24,598 nt of DNA from DATDRS01 sp035291605. Its GTDB lineage: Bacteria > Chloroflexota > Anaerolineae > Anaerolineales > UBA6663. Position numbers and translations under genes: made by a program. Of the stretch, positions 7,376 through 15,716 are shown piece by piece. Under the pieces are notes generated by a model that saw nothing but the letters and a program-made list of their open reading frames with translations, was not told where the DNA came from and made no database searches. The stretch lies in NCBI GenBank assembly GCA_035291605.1, contig DATDRS010000118.1, positions 1 through 24,598 of the forward strand. The letters run 5' to 3'. Position 1 is the stretch's first letter; each line of letters starts with the position of its first letter.

Positions 7376-7409
7376 AGCAGATCACCTCTCGAACTTGTCA
7401 ACTGCCCAG

Positions 7410-7438
7410 ATTATACCGGCCAAAACGTTAACGGTCAA
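7410..7438 (-). promoter_or_regulatory. Sigma-70-type promoter of the zinc ribbon gene
   Basis: On the minus strand, TTGACC (7438-7433) is separated by exactly 17 bases from TATAAT (7415-7410). Start is predicted near 7403, giving a leader of about 28 bases. This is the most canonical promoter in the window and, unlike the others listed, it lacks the TGN extension. Confidence 0.7.
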
Positions 7439-7466
7439 TCAGAGGAACATAAGAAATTTGGCCCGC

Positions 7467-7490
7467 AGCGGGTTACCCGCGGTCCCCGCT
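7467..7490 (-). terminator. Possible weak terminator after the DinB-like gene
   Basis: Just after the DinB-like stop codon the minus strand can pair AGCGGG with CCCGCT (7490-7485 with 7472-7467), or form the smaller GCGGG-TAA-CCCGC hairpin at 7480-7468. The following sequence (GCGGGCCAAATTTC) is only mildly T-rich, so termination is uncertain. Confidence 0.35.
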
Positions 7491-7494
7491 AAAT

Positions 7495-7947
7495 TTATGC
7501 CCCCGCGAACATCCCTTCCAATTGCTCCAGGTGCTCCAGGCGGTGGTGGAAGCGCTTGAAACTGACGTGATTCCCGCCTGCCTGGACGGCGGCGGCCAGC
7601 TCTGGCGAAATCTGTTCGATTTTCCGGTCTATGGCTTCGGCAGTCTCGATCATCAGTTCGGCCGCCGCGCGCGGGGGTATGGCGAGACACAGCGCGCGCA
7701 TCGCATCGTTGATCGCGTCCACGTCGGCGGGCAGCGGTGAAGGGCTGACCCCCTGGCGTTCCCACTTTTCCAGCAGCCGCAGCGCGCGCTGGTCCCAAAA
7801 GGCAATATGGGCGAGTGTGGCGCCAACTGTCCAGCCCTCTTCCAGCGGGCGGCGCAGGTCGTCGTCGCTCAGGCGGGCGACCAGGGCTTTCAGCCGTTCG
7901 CGCGTGGCAGTGTTTTCGGCGACATAGGCAGTGTCCGTTGTCGGCAT
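7495..7947 (-). CDS. DinB/MDMPI-like four-helix-bundle protein
   Basis: 150 residues, all-helical in appearance, resembling the DinB superfamily. An early helix (RERLKALVARLSDDDLRRP) is followed by the family signature GWTVGATLAHIAFWDQRAL, whose His is a metal ligand in the family, and by a C-terminal FKRFHHRLEHLEQLEG that supplies further His residues. Family members include thiol-dependent S-transferases (bacillithiol or mycothiol type) and many of unknown role. The gene starts 15 bases after the YhaM-like stop and has GAGAGGAAACC ahead of the ATG, so it belongs to that operon. Substrate unknown. Confidence 0.8.
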   Translation of the reverse strand: MPTTDTAYVAENTATRERLKALVARLSDDDLRRPLEEGWTVGATLAHIAFWDQRALRLLEKWERQGVSPSPLPADVDAINDAMRALCLAIPPRAAAELMIETAEAIDRKIEQISPELAAAVQAGGNHVSFKRFHHRLEHLEQLEGMFAGA

Positions 7948-7962
7948 GGTTTCCTCTCTGAT

Positions 7963-8976
7963 TCACTCCAACCGGCTCGCCTCCTCGATGTTCAAATCCT
8001 CCTCATGCCCCGCGTAGAGCTGGCGGCCCAGCAGACGGTCGTAGGGCGTCCAGGCTTCGCCCGGTTCGCGGCGGGCGGCGAGCAAATTGCGGAAGCGGTT
8101 GACTTGCGCGCTCAAGTTCTCGATCTGGTGCAACGCGATGGCTTCGATCGTCTGCGGGCGGGCGGGCGAACCCCACTCGTAGCGCCCGTGGTGGCTCACC
8201 AGCATGTGCCGCACGCGCAGGCTCAGGTCTTCTGGAAAGTCGGCGATGTGCGCGATGGCCTGGCTAACCATCTCGGCGCTGATGACGATGTGCCCGATCA
8301 GGCGGCCCTCGTCGGTGTAGTCAATGTCTTTGTCCCAGGCGTATTCGCGCAGCTTGCCCACGTCTTGCAGCAGCGCGCCCGTGCGCAGCAGGTCGGCGTT
8401 GATCTCGGGGTAGAGTTGGAGCACGGTCTCGCACAGCGTCAGCACGTCCACCAGGTGCTCGAGCAGGCCGCCGAGGTAGGCGTGATGCACCCGGCGGGCC
8501 GCGGGCGCCTGCGCCAGCCGGGCGCGAAAGTCGGGATCGTCGTAAAAACGCCGGACAAGCGCGGCGAGGTGCGGCGACTGCAGGCTGTCCACCGCCGCCT
8601 GCACGTGCGCCAGCAGGTCGTCAAGGTTCTTTTCGGTCGCGGGCAGGAAATCGGACAGGTCGTATTCCTCCTCGCCGGCGCGGCGCAGTTTGTTGACGAT
8701 GATTTGCGCGCGGCCCAGGTACTCTTCCACGTCGCCCGCCACTTTGACGACATCGCCTTCCGCGAACGTTTCTGCCAATTCCGGTGCGCCCTCCCACACG
8801 CGGGCGAGCATCTGCCCGGTGCGGTCGCCCAGGGTGAGCGTGAGGAACTCGCCCTTGCTCCGGTCGCGGAACGGCTCCAGCTGCTTGTGCCGGACGAGGA
8901 AGAAAGCGCCGGGCACGCGCTCGCCGGGGCGCAGGTCAACGATGAATATGCCTTTGAGGGGATGCTTGGGTTCCAT
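7963..8976 (-). CDS. YhaM-like OB-fold/HD-domain protein with altered HD site
   Basis: 337 residues with the layout of the YhaM/CBF1 3'-5' exoribonuclease family. An N-terminal OB-fold (about 8-100: FLTLTLGDRTGQMLARVWEG, VVKVAGDVEEYLGRAQIIV) is followed by an HD domain (about 160-310: HHAYLGGLLEHLVDV, then the HD motif region, HIVISAEMV, MLVSHHGRYEWGSP). The canonical LLHDxGK reads LLQDVGK here: Gln204 replaces the metal-binding His (codon CAA). The late Asp-rich motif, usually like LDNLDAK, reads IENLSAQ. The protein may bind RNA or nucleotides without normal metal catalysis. It lies 32 bases after the histidine kinase gene and is probably co-transcribed with it. Confidence 0.88.
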   Translation of the reverse strand: MEPKHPLKGIFIVDLRPGERVPGAFFLVRHKQLEPFRDRSKGEFLTLTLGDRTGQMLARVWEGAPELAETFAEGDVVKVAGDVEEYLGRAQIIVNKLRRAGEEEYDLSDFLPATEKNLDDLLAHVQAAVDSLQSPHLAALVRRFYDDPDFRARLAQAPAARRVHHAYLGGLLEHLVDVLTLCETVLQLYPEINADLLRTGALLQDVGKLREYAWDKDIDYTDEGRLIGHIVISAEMVSQAIAHIADFPEDLSLRVRHMLVSHHGRYEWGSPARPQTIEAIALHQIENLSAQVNRFRNLLAARREPGEAWTPYDRLLGRQLYAGHEEDLNIEEASRLE

Positions 8977-9008
8977 AGGCTCTCTCGCTCTTCAAAGATA
9001 CCCCTGGC

Positions 9009-11390
9009 TCAAATCGGCTGGGTGTCGGCGCCCCCGGCCGGGAGGGTGAAATAGAACGCGCTGCCCCCTTCGGGCAGGCTTTCCACCCAGATTTTGCCCC
9101 CATGGGCCTCGGCCACCAGCTTGCAGAACGACAACCCCAGTCCGGTTCCGGCGCGGCGGCCCGTTTGTCCCCGGACTTGCACGAAGCGGTCGAAGACTTT
9201 CTCCCGGTAATCGGCGGGGATGCCGGGGCCAGTGTCAATCACCGCGCACCGGATCATCTTCGCGCTGGCCGCCGTTTGGCTGGCATCGGCCCAGTCGCCG
9301 CGCACCCGGATGCGCCCGCCCGCGGGCGTGAACTTGAGCGCGTTGTCCACCAGGTTCATGAAAACGCGCTCGACTTTTTCCTTGTCCACGACCGCGGCCG
9401 GGTCGAAGGCGGGCATCTCGTTGATGAGGAAGATGCCCTGCTCGTTTGCGATGGGCATCAGGTCGGCGATGACCTCGTTGACTAAGGCCTGCAAATCAAC
9501 CGCGTTGCGCTCCAGGTTGAAGGTGCCCGACTCGATCCGCGAAATGTCGAGCAGCGTGTTCACCATGCGGATCATGCGCTTGGTCGAGCGCCCCGCGACT
9601 TCGAGCGCCTGCGTGGCCACCGGCGAAGCCGGCACCTGGGTGCGCAGCAGAGCCATGCTGGCCTGGACAGCGGTGAGTGGGCTGCGCAGGTCGTGCACGA
9701 TCATGTTCGAGAGCGCCTGGCGCACCTCCTGCACTTCTCGCTCCTCGGTGGCATCCCGCAGCGTGATCACCCAGCCGATCGCTTTGGAATACCGGTCGAG
9801 GACAGGCGCGCCCGAACGCTCGAGGAAGCGCCGCTTCGGCGCGTTGATCTGGTACTGAGCTTTGGGGATGGACATTGCCAGTCCCATCTTGAGCGTGTGG
9901 AGCATTTCCAGGATTTCCTCGGGCGGCAGGCCCAATTTGGCGGCGATATCCAGGTCCGGGAGGGTCAACAAGTGCAGCAGATCCTGTCCGATGAGCCGCT
10001 CCGCCGGGATGCCCCAAATCTCCTCGATGCGCGGGTTGGCGAGCAGCACCGCGCCGCTGGCTTCCAGGACCAGCACCCCCTCGCGCGTCGAGTTTAGCAC
10101 GGCGATCAGCCGGTCGCGGCCCTCCGACACGCGGTAGAACAGCTGCGCATTGGCGATCGCGATGGCCGCCTGGTTTGCGAGTGTTTGCGCCAAGCGGACT
10201 TCCGCCTCTGAGAATTCGCGCGCCTCGACCGAATAAAGCTCGACCAGCCCGACGACCTGTTCGGAAGTCGCCATAGGCAGGATCAACACTGTGTTGAAGC
10301 CGCCCGACAGCAAACGCCCGTCTGCCTGCGGCGCCGGGTCAGGCGCATCAGCGCGGACGATCAGCGGTGCGCGTTCGCTGAGCAGACGGGCGATGCCGGG
10401 GTAGCCCTCCAGGGGATAGGATTGGGCGGCGTTGCGGGCGGCGCCGCCCGTGCGTGTCCATTGCGCGGCCGTCTGCATGAGCGCAGCCCCCTCGTCGTAA
10501 TCGAGCAGCACGCACTCGTCTGCGCTGATGACTTCGGCCAGTTTCTGCGCAATGGCGTTGTAAACCGCCCGGCGCTCCAGCGTGGAGGTGAGCGTCTGGC
10601 CGGTCTCGTAGAGGATAGATTGCTCGCGCAGGCGGGCCTGCGACTCGCGATACAGTCGCAGGTTCTCCAGCATCTGTCGCCTCAATCTGGCCTGCGCGCG
10701 GGTGAGGCTGTGCAGGCTGGCGTCAATCACCGCCAGCACGCCGCCGAGCACGAGCAGCAGGTTTGCGCCGAGCGCGTGGAAACCGGCCGAGGCGTAAATC
10801 GTCAGCGGGATCGGCACGAGTTCCAGCGCGACCAGTTGGCTGAAGTCGCTGGTGAACAGGCTCTTGACCGCCTCCGAGCCGGGTTCGAAGCGGAGGGCGA
10901 GGAACACGTTGTAAAACACCAGGTAGACGCCCCCCAGCGCGATCAACGCCGCCGCCGTGTCGCGCGTGATGGCCGTGATGGGAAACCCTCCGCCCAGCCA
11001 GGCGTACAGGCCGCTGGCGACCAGCAGCGACAGCGCCTGCTGGGACAACTCGGTCGCCAGCGTCTCCAGGCGCGCCCGCCACGTGGTTGGCCGCCCCCGC
11101 GCCCCGATGATCTTGCTCGCGACCAACCCGATGGTCACCGCCCACATGGCCGGCGTTGGCCCGAAGGTGAACAGCAGGCTCAGCCCCACGATGTGCACCA
11201 GACTGATTTCGACGTTGGAGGGCAGGATGAGTGGGAAGAAATCGCAGAAGGTCACCAGGCTGGCCGCGGCCAGCATCCCAAGCCAGGACAGGCCGATGCT
11301 GGCGGGCGCGAAGCGGGTGCGGATCGCCAGCACGGCCAGCGTGATCAGCAGGAAGATGACTCGAAAGTGAAACCGCGAGAAGCGGGACAT
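9009..11390 (-). CDS. Membrane sensor histidine kinase (TM-GAF-PAS-HisKA-HATPase)
   Basis: About 793 residues from the ATG at 11390. Several membrane helices fill residues about 8-225, then a coiled linker, a GAF domain (about 255-420), a PAS domain (about 430-550, NSTREGVLVLEASG... to TLRDATEERE), HisKA with the phospho-acceptor His566 in IVHDLRSPLT, and HATPase_c with the N box (NLVDNALKFTP), DTGPGIP and GTGLGL. It should autophosphorylate in response to a membrane or cytoplasmic cue. No response regulator lies nearby, so it is an orphan kinase. A longer frame reaches 11489, but a promoter-like TACAAT at 11409-11414 lies inside it and MSRFSRFHFR is a natural basic N-terminus before the first helix, so I prefer 11390. 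Confidence 0.93.
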   Translation of the reverse strand: MSRFSRFHFRVIFLLITLAVLAIRTRFAPASIGLSWLGMLAAASLVTFCDFFPLILPSNVEISLVHIVGLSLLFTFGPTPAMWAVTIGLVASKIIGARGRPTTWRARLETLATELSQQALSLLVASGLYAWLGGGFPITAITRDTAAALIALGGVYLVFYNVFLALRFEPGSEAVKSLFTSDFSQLVALELVPIPLTIYASAGFHALGANLLLVLGGVLAVIDASLHSLTRAQARLRRQMLENLRLYRESQARLREQSILYETGQTLTSTLERRAVYNAIAQKLAEVISADECVLLDYDEGAALMQTAAQWTRTGGAARNAAQSYPLEGYPGIARLLSERAPLIVRADAPDPAPQADGRLLSGGFNTVLILPMATSEQVVGLVELYSVEAREFSEAEVRLAQTLANQAAIAIANAQLFYRVSEGRDRLIAVLNSTREGVLVLEASGAVLLANPRIEEIWGIPAERLIGQDLLHLLTLPDLDIAAKLGLPPEEILEMLHTLKMGLAMSIPKAQYQINAPKRRFLERSGAPVLDRYSKAIGWVITLRDATEEREVQEVRQALSNMIVHDLRSPLTAVQASMALLRTQVPASPVATQALEVAGRSTKRMIRMVNTLLDISRIESGTFNLERNAVDLQALVNEVIADLMPIANEQGIFLINEMPAFDPAAVVDKEKVERVFMNLVDNALKFTPAGGRIRVRGDWADASQTAASAKMIRCAVIDTGPGIPADYREKVFDRFVQVRGQTGRRAGTGLGLSFCKLVAEAHGGKIWVESLPEGGSAFYFTLPAGGADTQPI

Positions 11391-11408
11391 GGCAGTGGAG
11401 CCTGACGA

Positions 11409-11414
11409 ATTGTA
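11409..11414 (-). promoter_or_regulatory. Candidate -10 box for the histidine kinase operon
   Basis: TACAAT on the minus strand, with a weak TTGCGC -35 sixteen bases upstream. Transcription would start near 11402, about 12 bases before the preferred ATG at 11390. A short GCCCT-C-AGGGC palindrome (11415-11425) sits between the two boxes and could be an operator. Confidence 0.35.
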
Positions 11415-11452
11415 GCCCTCAGGGCATATGGCGCAAGTCGCATAATCCGGCC

Positions 11453-11480
11453 AGGGGGCGACCCAACGTGGCTGCCCCCT
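11453..11480 (-). terminator. GC-rich hairpin after the GTPase gene
   Basis: AGGGGGC (11453-11459) pairs with GCCCCCT (11474-11480) around a 14-base loop that can itself pair CCA with TGG. It lies 37 bases after the GTPase stop and ahead of the kinase promoter. There is no T-tract, so it could be a weak terminator or an mRNA 3' end structure. Confidence 0.35.
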
Positions 11481-11516
11481 TGTGTCCACGTGATCGCCCC
11501 GTTGTGACGGATAGGC

Positions 11517-12542
11517 CTAATTCGACGGGGGCAGGGTGGGGGCCTCTCTTGGGCGACGGAACAGGCGACGGTACAACGCGCGCAATTGCTCGGCGGTGAG
11601 GCGGTGGCCGGAGGCAAAATACATCTCGGCCACTTTGCCCATGGCACGCGTGCCGAGCGCGGCGATGATGCCGGACACCACCCAGCCCAGCGCCGGGACG
11701 AATTTCGCCAGTTCCAGCGCCAGGTAGCGGGTCACAAGCCCGCCTGCCATGGTCGTGAGCAGCTCCCGCGCGTGACGCGCCGTGAAGTTCTCGCCGTAAA
11801 TGGCCGCGAGCCGCAGGACCATGCGCGCCTGCATGCCCAGCAGCAGGGGCAGGTCGAGGCCGGGGATCGGTTCCGCGCCTAACAGCAGCGCCCACCACAT
11901 CGTCGTGTCAATCACCTGTTTCGCCGCGCTTGCACGGTAGGCGGGCAGCGCCCGCCCCACCACCACGGCCGCCGCTTCGTTCGCCTGGATGATCGCCGGG
12001 ATCAATTGGTCGGTGACGCCCTGGCCTGTCCGCGCCGAGACCGGGACGACGCGCGTCCCCTGCAAACGAAAGGACAGGTCGTTCAATATGGCGCGCAGGT
12101 CCCGGCGCACCAGGTCCACTTTGTTCAGCCCGACGATCACCGGGATGCCCTCGGCGCGGATGCTGTAGTAAAGGTCAAGGTCTGACTGCCGGACGCCGGC
12201 AGCCGCGTCGAGCAGCAGCACCACCAGCCGTGCGCGCCCGATTTCCTCCCGCGCCTTTGTCACCCGCTCGTCGCCCAGCGCCTCGCCGAGACCGGGTGTG
12301 TCCACCAGGGTGAACGGGCCGAAGTGCTCGACGACTGCCGCCTGGGTCGTGCCCGGGACCGCGCTCACCTCTGAGATCGCCTGGCCTTTGAGCAGATTGA
12401 AAAGCGTGGATTTGCCCGAGTTGACTGGCCCGACAATCGCCAGCCGCGCCCGGGCCTCGCTGGCAACTTCCTCTTCCATGCGCACCCAGTCAATGGAATC
12501 AAAGAATGCCCGCAGGCTGGGCAGGTCGGCTGGCGGCTTCAT
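11517..12542 (-). CDS. GTPase with C-terminal DUF697-like hydrophobic domain
   Basis: 341 residues. The G domain (about 30-195) has all motifs: G1 GPVNSGKST (38-46), G2 in PGTTQ (64-66), G3 DTPG (81-84), G4 NKVD (140-143) and G5 VSART (168-172). It belongs to the Era/EngA-like (TRAFAC) branch. Residues about 205-320 are hydrophobic and helix-rich (WWALLLGAEPIPGLDLPLLLG, FVPALGWVVSGIIAALG), resembling the DUF697/YcjF domain that anchors such GTPases at the membrane. The ATG overlaps the stop of the TPR gene as ATGA (12542-12539), so the two are translationally coupled and may work together at the membrane. The cellular role is unknown. Confidence 0.88.
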   Translation of the reverse strand: MKPPADLPSLRAFFDSIDWVRMEEEVASEARARLAIVGPVNSGKSTLFNLLKGQAISEVSAVPGTTQAAVVEHFGPFTLVDTPGLGEALGDERVTKAREEIGRARLVVLLLDAAAGVRQSDLDLYYSIRAEGIPVIVGLNKVDLVRRDLRAILNDLSFRLQGTRVVPVSARTGQGVTDQLIPAIIQANEAAAVVVGRALPAYRASAAKQVIDTTMWWALLLGAEPIPGLDLPLLLGMQARMVLRLAAIYGENFTARHARELLTTMAGGLVTRYLALELAKFVPALGWVVSGIIAALGTRAMGKVAEMYFASGHRLTAEQLRALYRRLFRRPREAPTLPPSN

Positions 12543-14710
12543 GGGACGCGCGTCGGGACGGGATAGCCGGGCGGCGTGACCGCCGTCGCCGGCGCTTGAG
12601 GCGTTGGCGTGGCGGTGGCCGTCGGCGTAGGCGATCTGACGACCGGCGTCGCCGTCGCTCTCCTGGTCGCCGTAACAGTGGCCCGCGCGCCTCCCGTCGG
12701 CGTGGCCGTGGCTCTGCCCGCTGTCGGCGTGAGCGTGGGAGAGGGGGTCTTCGTCGCGGGTGAAGTGACGGTCGGCGTCAGCGTGTCCGTGGGGAGCGGC
12801 CCGATGGCGGTGAGCTGCGCGGCTGCTGTCGCGTTCAGTTGCTCCAGCGCATTCGCGATGGAGGCGAGTTGGGCCAGGTCGGCGATCTGCGCACGGATGT
12901 CGCCCGCGGCTTTATGGGCCTGCGCGCGCCAGTGATAGACCTGCGCCGTCTGCTGGTCGCTTTGCGCCAGGCTGAGGGCGACGCCGAAGGTCGCCACGGC
13001 GTCCGCCGCTTGGCCGACGCCCAGTTGCGACTGCCCCAACCCCAACTGGCCGGTGAAGCTGTTGGGATCGTTCCGCACGACGACCTGGAAATTGGAGAGG
13101 GCGCTGTCGGGCCGGTCGAGGCCGAGGAACGCCAACCCGTTGCCGAGGTAAGCCTCGTTGATCGCCGGGTTGTTCGCGTCCGTCTCCTGGAATTTGCCGA
13201 TGGCCGTATTGAAGTCCGGGCGCGCCTGCTCGTACTGCTTTAGGCGCAGATGCACGTTGCCGCGCGCGACGTAGGCCAGCGGGAAGGCGTCGTAGAGCTT
13301 GATGGCCTCGTCGAATTGTTTGAGCGCTTCGGCGTCGTCGCCGATGCCGGCTTTGGCCAGGCCGTAAAAGTAGAAGACCCGCGCCGTGTAAAATTTGTTG
13401 AAGTTGAGCGCATCGAGGACCGGGAAAAGCTGGGCGAAATTGGCCGCGTCCGTGATGTACTTATAAGACAGCGTCAGGTCCTTATCGGCCTCGTCGGGTT
13501 GGCCGAGCATAGACTGGGCGCGGCCGCGCGCGTAGTAGGCGAGGGCCAGGCTCGGATCAAGCGTAAGCGCCTCGTCAGCCGTCTCGATGGCCTCGTTGGG
13601 CTGATCATTGTCCGCGTAAGCCACGGCCAGGTGCGCCAGCACGAGCGCGTTCTCCGGCGCAACCTGCTGCGCCTGTTGTAAGTCGGCCAGCGCCCGCCCG
13701 CGGTTGCCGACGGCCGTGCCATAGTATGCAGCACGGTCAATGTAGGACAAGGGGAAGCTGGGGTCGGCTTCAATCGCGGCGTTCAGATCGCCCAGGCCGT
13801 CGCTCTGCTTGTTCTGATCGAACTCGATCAGCGCTTTGCCCCAGTACGCCGGCGCGAGGGATGCATCGTTCGAGATGGCCAGCCGGTAGTTCTTCAGCGC
13901 GTCGTTGTTCTGTCCTTTGTGCCGGTAAGCCTCCGCCAGATAAAAGTAGGCCTTCGCGTTGTCGGGGAGGAGTTGAATCGTCTGGTCGGCGTTGCGGATG
14001 ATCTTGTCCCAATCCCCCTCGGCATAGCCCCGCTTCATGCTGTTATATGACTCGAACTGAGAAACCTCCGTCGGGATGAGGACTGGAGTGGGGACCGCCG
14101 TCAGGCAAAGATAGGCGGCGATCGGCGTGGCAATTTCCGGCTCGTAGGGCAGGGTGCACGGCGCGAGCGTCGGCGTTGCCGTGTCGCCGCCCGCTGATGT
14201 TGCGCTCGGCGGCGGGGTCAGGCTCGCCGTCGGCGTGGAGGTCACCACCACGACCTCCGGCGGCTTAAACACAGTTTGAGCGACGACCACGCCGATGACG
14301 ATGATGACGACTAAGGCGACGATGCCCAGGCCGCCGAAGAGCGCCAGTTGCCGGTTGCGCGGGCGCGCAAGGAAATCGCTCAGCCTGCTGCTGCCCTCGC
14401 CCAGTTGCGGGATTTCGACGGGCGGCAGGCCTTCGAGCGTCTGCGGCGGCGGCAGCGCCGCCTCTTCAGGCGTCATTGTCCCCAGGATCACCAAGCCCCG
14501 GCGGGCGGCGATGGAGTTAGGATCAATCTTGACTGCCTTTTGCAGGCAGAAGATCTGCTCCTTCTCCGTCTCTACCACGCCGCTCATCCACAACCAGTAA
14601 TCCACATTGTTAGGATCGGTTTTGAGCAGGCGCGTGAGGAGGTCTTTGGCGCGTTTGCGTTGGCCCGCCCTGGCAGCCTCAACCGCCTGGTTAAACATTT
14701 CAGCCGACAT
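12539..14710 (-). CDS. Membrane-anchored TPR protein with Pro/Thr-rich tail
   Basis: 723 residues. A short N-terminal TPR-like unit (residues 1-75: AKDLLTRLLKTDPNNVDYWLW) lies before a single membrane helix (about 122-146, LALFGGLGIVALVVIIVIGV), followed by a Thr/Pro linker. Then come roughly eight to ten TPR units (about 215-610; for example AKAYFYLAEAYRHKGQNNDA and ALAYYARGRAQSMLGQPDEA) and a Thr/Pro/Ala-rich tail (about 630-723). The long TPR part is probably outside the membrane and acts as a protein-binding scaffold. The Pro/Thr tail is unusual at a C-terminus and may span or attach to the envelope. It is coupled to the GTPase by an ATGA overlap. Partners unknown. Confidence 0.88.
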   Translation of the reverse strand: MSAEMFNQAVEAARAGQRKRAKDLLTRLLKTDPNNVDYWLWMSGVVETEKEQIFCLQKAVKIDPNSIAARRGLVILGTMTPEEAALPPPQTLEGLPPVEIPQLGEGSSRLSDFLARPRNRQLALFGGLGIVALVVIIVIGVVVAQTVFKPPEVVVVTSTPTASLTPPPSATSAGGDTATPTLAPCTLPYEPEIATPIAAYLCLTAVPTPVLIPTEVSQFESYNSMKRGYAEGDWDKIIRNADQTIQLLPDNAKAYFYLAEAYRHKGQNNDALKNYRLAISNDASLAPAYWGKALIEFDQNKQSDGLGDLNAAIEADPSFPLSYIDRAAYYGTAVGNRGRALADLQQAQQVAPENALVLAHLAVAYADNDQPNEAIETADEALTLDPSLALAYYARGRAQSMLGQPDEADKDLTLSYKYITDAANFAQLFPVLDALNFNKFYTARVFYFYGLAKAGIGDDAEALKQFDEAIKLYDAFPLAYVARGNVHLRLKQYEQARPDFNTAIGKFQETDANNPAINEAYLGNGLAFLGLDRPDSALSNFQVVVRNDPNSFTGQLGLGQSQLGVGQAADAVATFGVALSLAQSDQQTAQVYHWRAQAHKAAGDIRAQIADLAQLASIANALEQLNATAAAQLTAIGPLPTDTLTPTVTSPATKTPSPTLTPTAGRATATPTGGARATVTATRRATATPVVRSPTPTATATPTPQAPATAVTPPGYPVPTRVP

Positions 14711-14756
14711 CGAGGCCGAAGTTTAGCATAGGTTTGGCGATAATCCAACGTAGAAA

Positions 14757-14765
14757 TGCTATAAT
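14757..14765 (+). promoter_or_regulatory. Extended -10 promoter of the LysM lipoprotein gene (near-leaderless)
   Basis: TGC-TATAAT at 14757-14765, nine bases before the ATG at 14775. The predicted transcription start (about 14772) leaves a leader of about three bases, and the intervening CCCTCCCGG cannot act as a Shine-Dalgarno site. Translation is probably leaderless. Confidence 0.55.
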
Positions 14766-14774
14766 CCCTCCCGG

Positions 14775-15716
14775 ATGAAACTCCAGTTGCCTATGCCCCT
14801 AGCGCTTGCCATGTTCCTCAGCGCCTGCTCGGTCCAACCCGCGCCGACCCCAACCCCAGCCCTCCTGCCCCTGCCCACTCCCAGCCCTAGCCCGGCGGTC
14901 ACCGCGCCAGCGCCCACGCCTGTCATCATCGCCACGCTCACTCCGGCTCCCACGCCCGTCACCTACGTCGTCCAAAAAGGTGACACGCTCGTGGGCATCG
15001 CCGTGAAATTTGGCGTCTCCATCGCCGACCTGCAGGCCGCGAACCCAAACGTGCAGCCACAATTCCTCTCCATCGGCGCGGTGCTCGTCATCCCCGACCC
15101 GGCTGGAACGCCAGTGCTTGGGCAGGTGGACCTCCCCACCGTGACTCCTGTTCCCGTGTCGTTGAGCCTGCCTGCCTGTTATCCTACCCCCACCGGGGCC
15201 TTGTACTGCTTCGTCGAAGCGCGCAACCCGGGCGGCTTCGCCCTCTCGAATGTTGCCGGGCGGGTCACCCTCGCTGGGGCAGAGGGATTGCCACTGGCGA
15301 GCGCTGTCGCCTACTCTGCTCTGGATGTAATCCCGCCGGGCGGGGTCGCGCCCCTCGCCATCTTGTTTTCGCCCGCGCCTGTTGGCGTCGCCGCGGCCGC
15401 GGCCTCCCCGCTGTCCGCCTCGCTCGCCTCAGCCCAATCCGCGGCCATCCCGCTCGAAACGCCTCAGCACAGGGGCTCAAATTTCGGCATTCACTGGACG
15501 GTCGCCGGTCAGGTGCGGAACCCCTCGGGGACAGATGTCCCATCCGCATGGTTGGTGCTGACCCTGTACAATCATGACGAGCGTATCGTGGGCTACCGCA
15601 AAGGACCCCTGTCCGGCGGCCTCGCGGCCGGCGCCTCCCAGGATTTTTCCATTGCGGCTGACTCGCTCGGCGGGGCGGCCGATCACTATCTCATCACGGC
15701 GGAGGGCCGTCCATGA
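14775..15716 (+). CDS. LysM-domain lipoprotein
   Basis: 313 residues. Lipoprotein signal MKLQLPMPLALAMFLSACS with lipobox LSAC (Cys18), then a Pro/Thr linker (about 20-62), then one LysM domain (about 64-108: YVVQKGDTLVGIAVKFGVSI, ANPNV, IGAVLVIPD) that should bind peptidoglycan. Residues about 130-313 are beta-rich, with two segments resembling each other (CFVEARNPGGFALSNVAGRV and VAGQVRNPSGTDVPSAWLVL), which suggests paired FxLYD/DUF3426-like sandwich domains. Its TGA overlaps the ATG of the acyltransferase gene (15713-15716), so the two are co-translated. The function is probably envelope structure or sensing. Confidence 0.85.
   Translation: MKLQLPMPLALAMFLSACSVQPAPTPTPALLPLPTPSPSPAVTAPAPTPVIIATLTPAPTPVTYVVQKGDTLVGIAVKFGVSIADLQAANPNVQPQFLSIGAVLVIPDPAGTPVLGQVDLPTVTPVPVSLSLPACYPTPTGALYCFVEARNPGGFALSNVAGRVTLAGAEGLPLASAVAYSALDVIPPGGVAPLAILFSPAPVGVAAAAASPLSASLASAQSAAIPLETPQHRGSNFGIHWTVAGQVRNPSGTDVPSAWLVLTLYNHDERIVGYRKGPLSGGLAAGASQDFSIAADSLGGAADHYLITAEGRP

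Noticed and set aside
7807..9054. Plus-strand frame of 415 codons across the DinB-like and YhaM-like genes
   Set aside because: Runs antisense through two genes with clear families; composition is low-information and no domain is visible.
11391..11489. N-terminal extension of the histidine kinase by 33 residues
   Set aside because: The region holds a candidate promoter and hairpin, and the extension has no similarity to a signal or helix, so the later ATG is preferred.
12545..12790. Repetitive GC-rich stretch resembling a tandem repeat array
   Set aside because: It encodes the Thr/Pro/Ala-rich tail of the TPR protein; the periodicity comes from repeated ACG/CCG codons rather than a separate repeat element.
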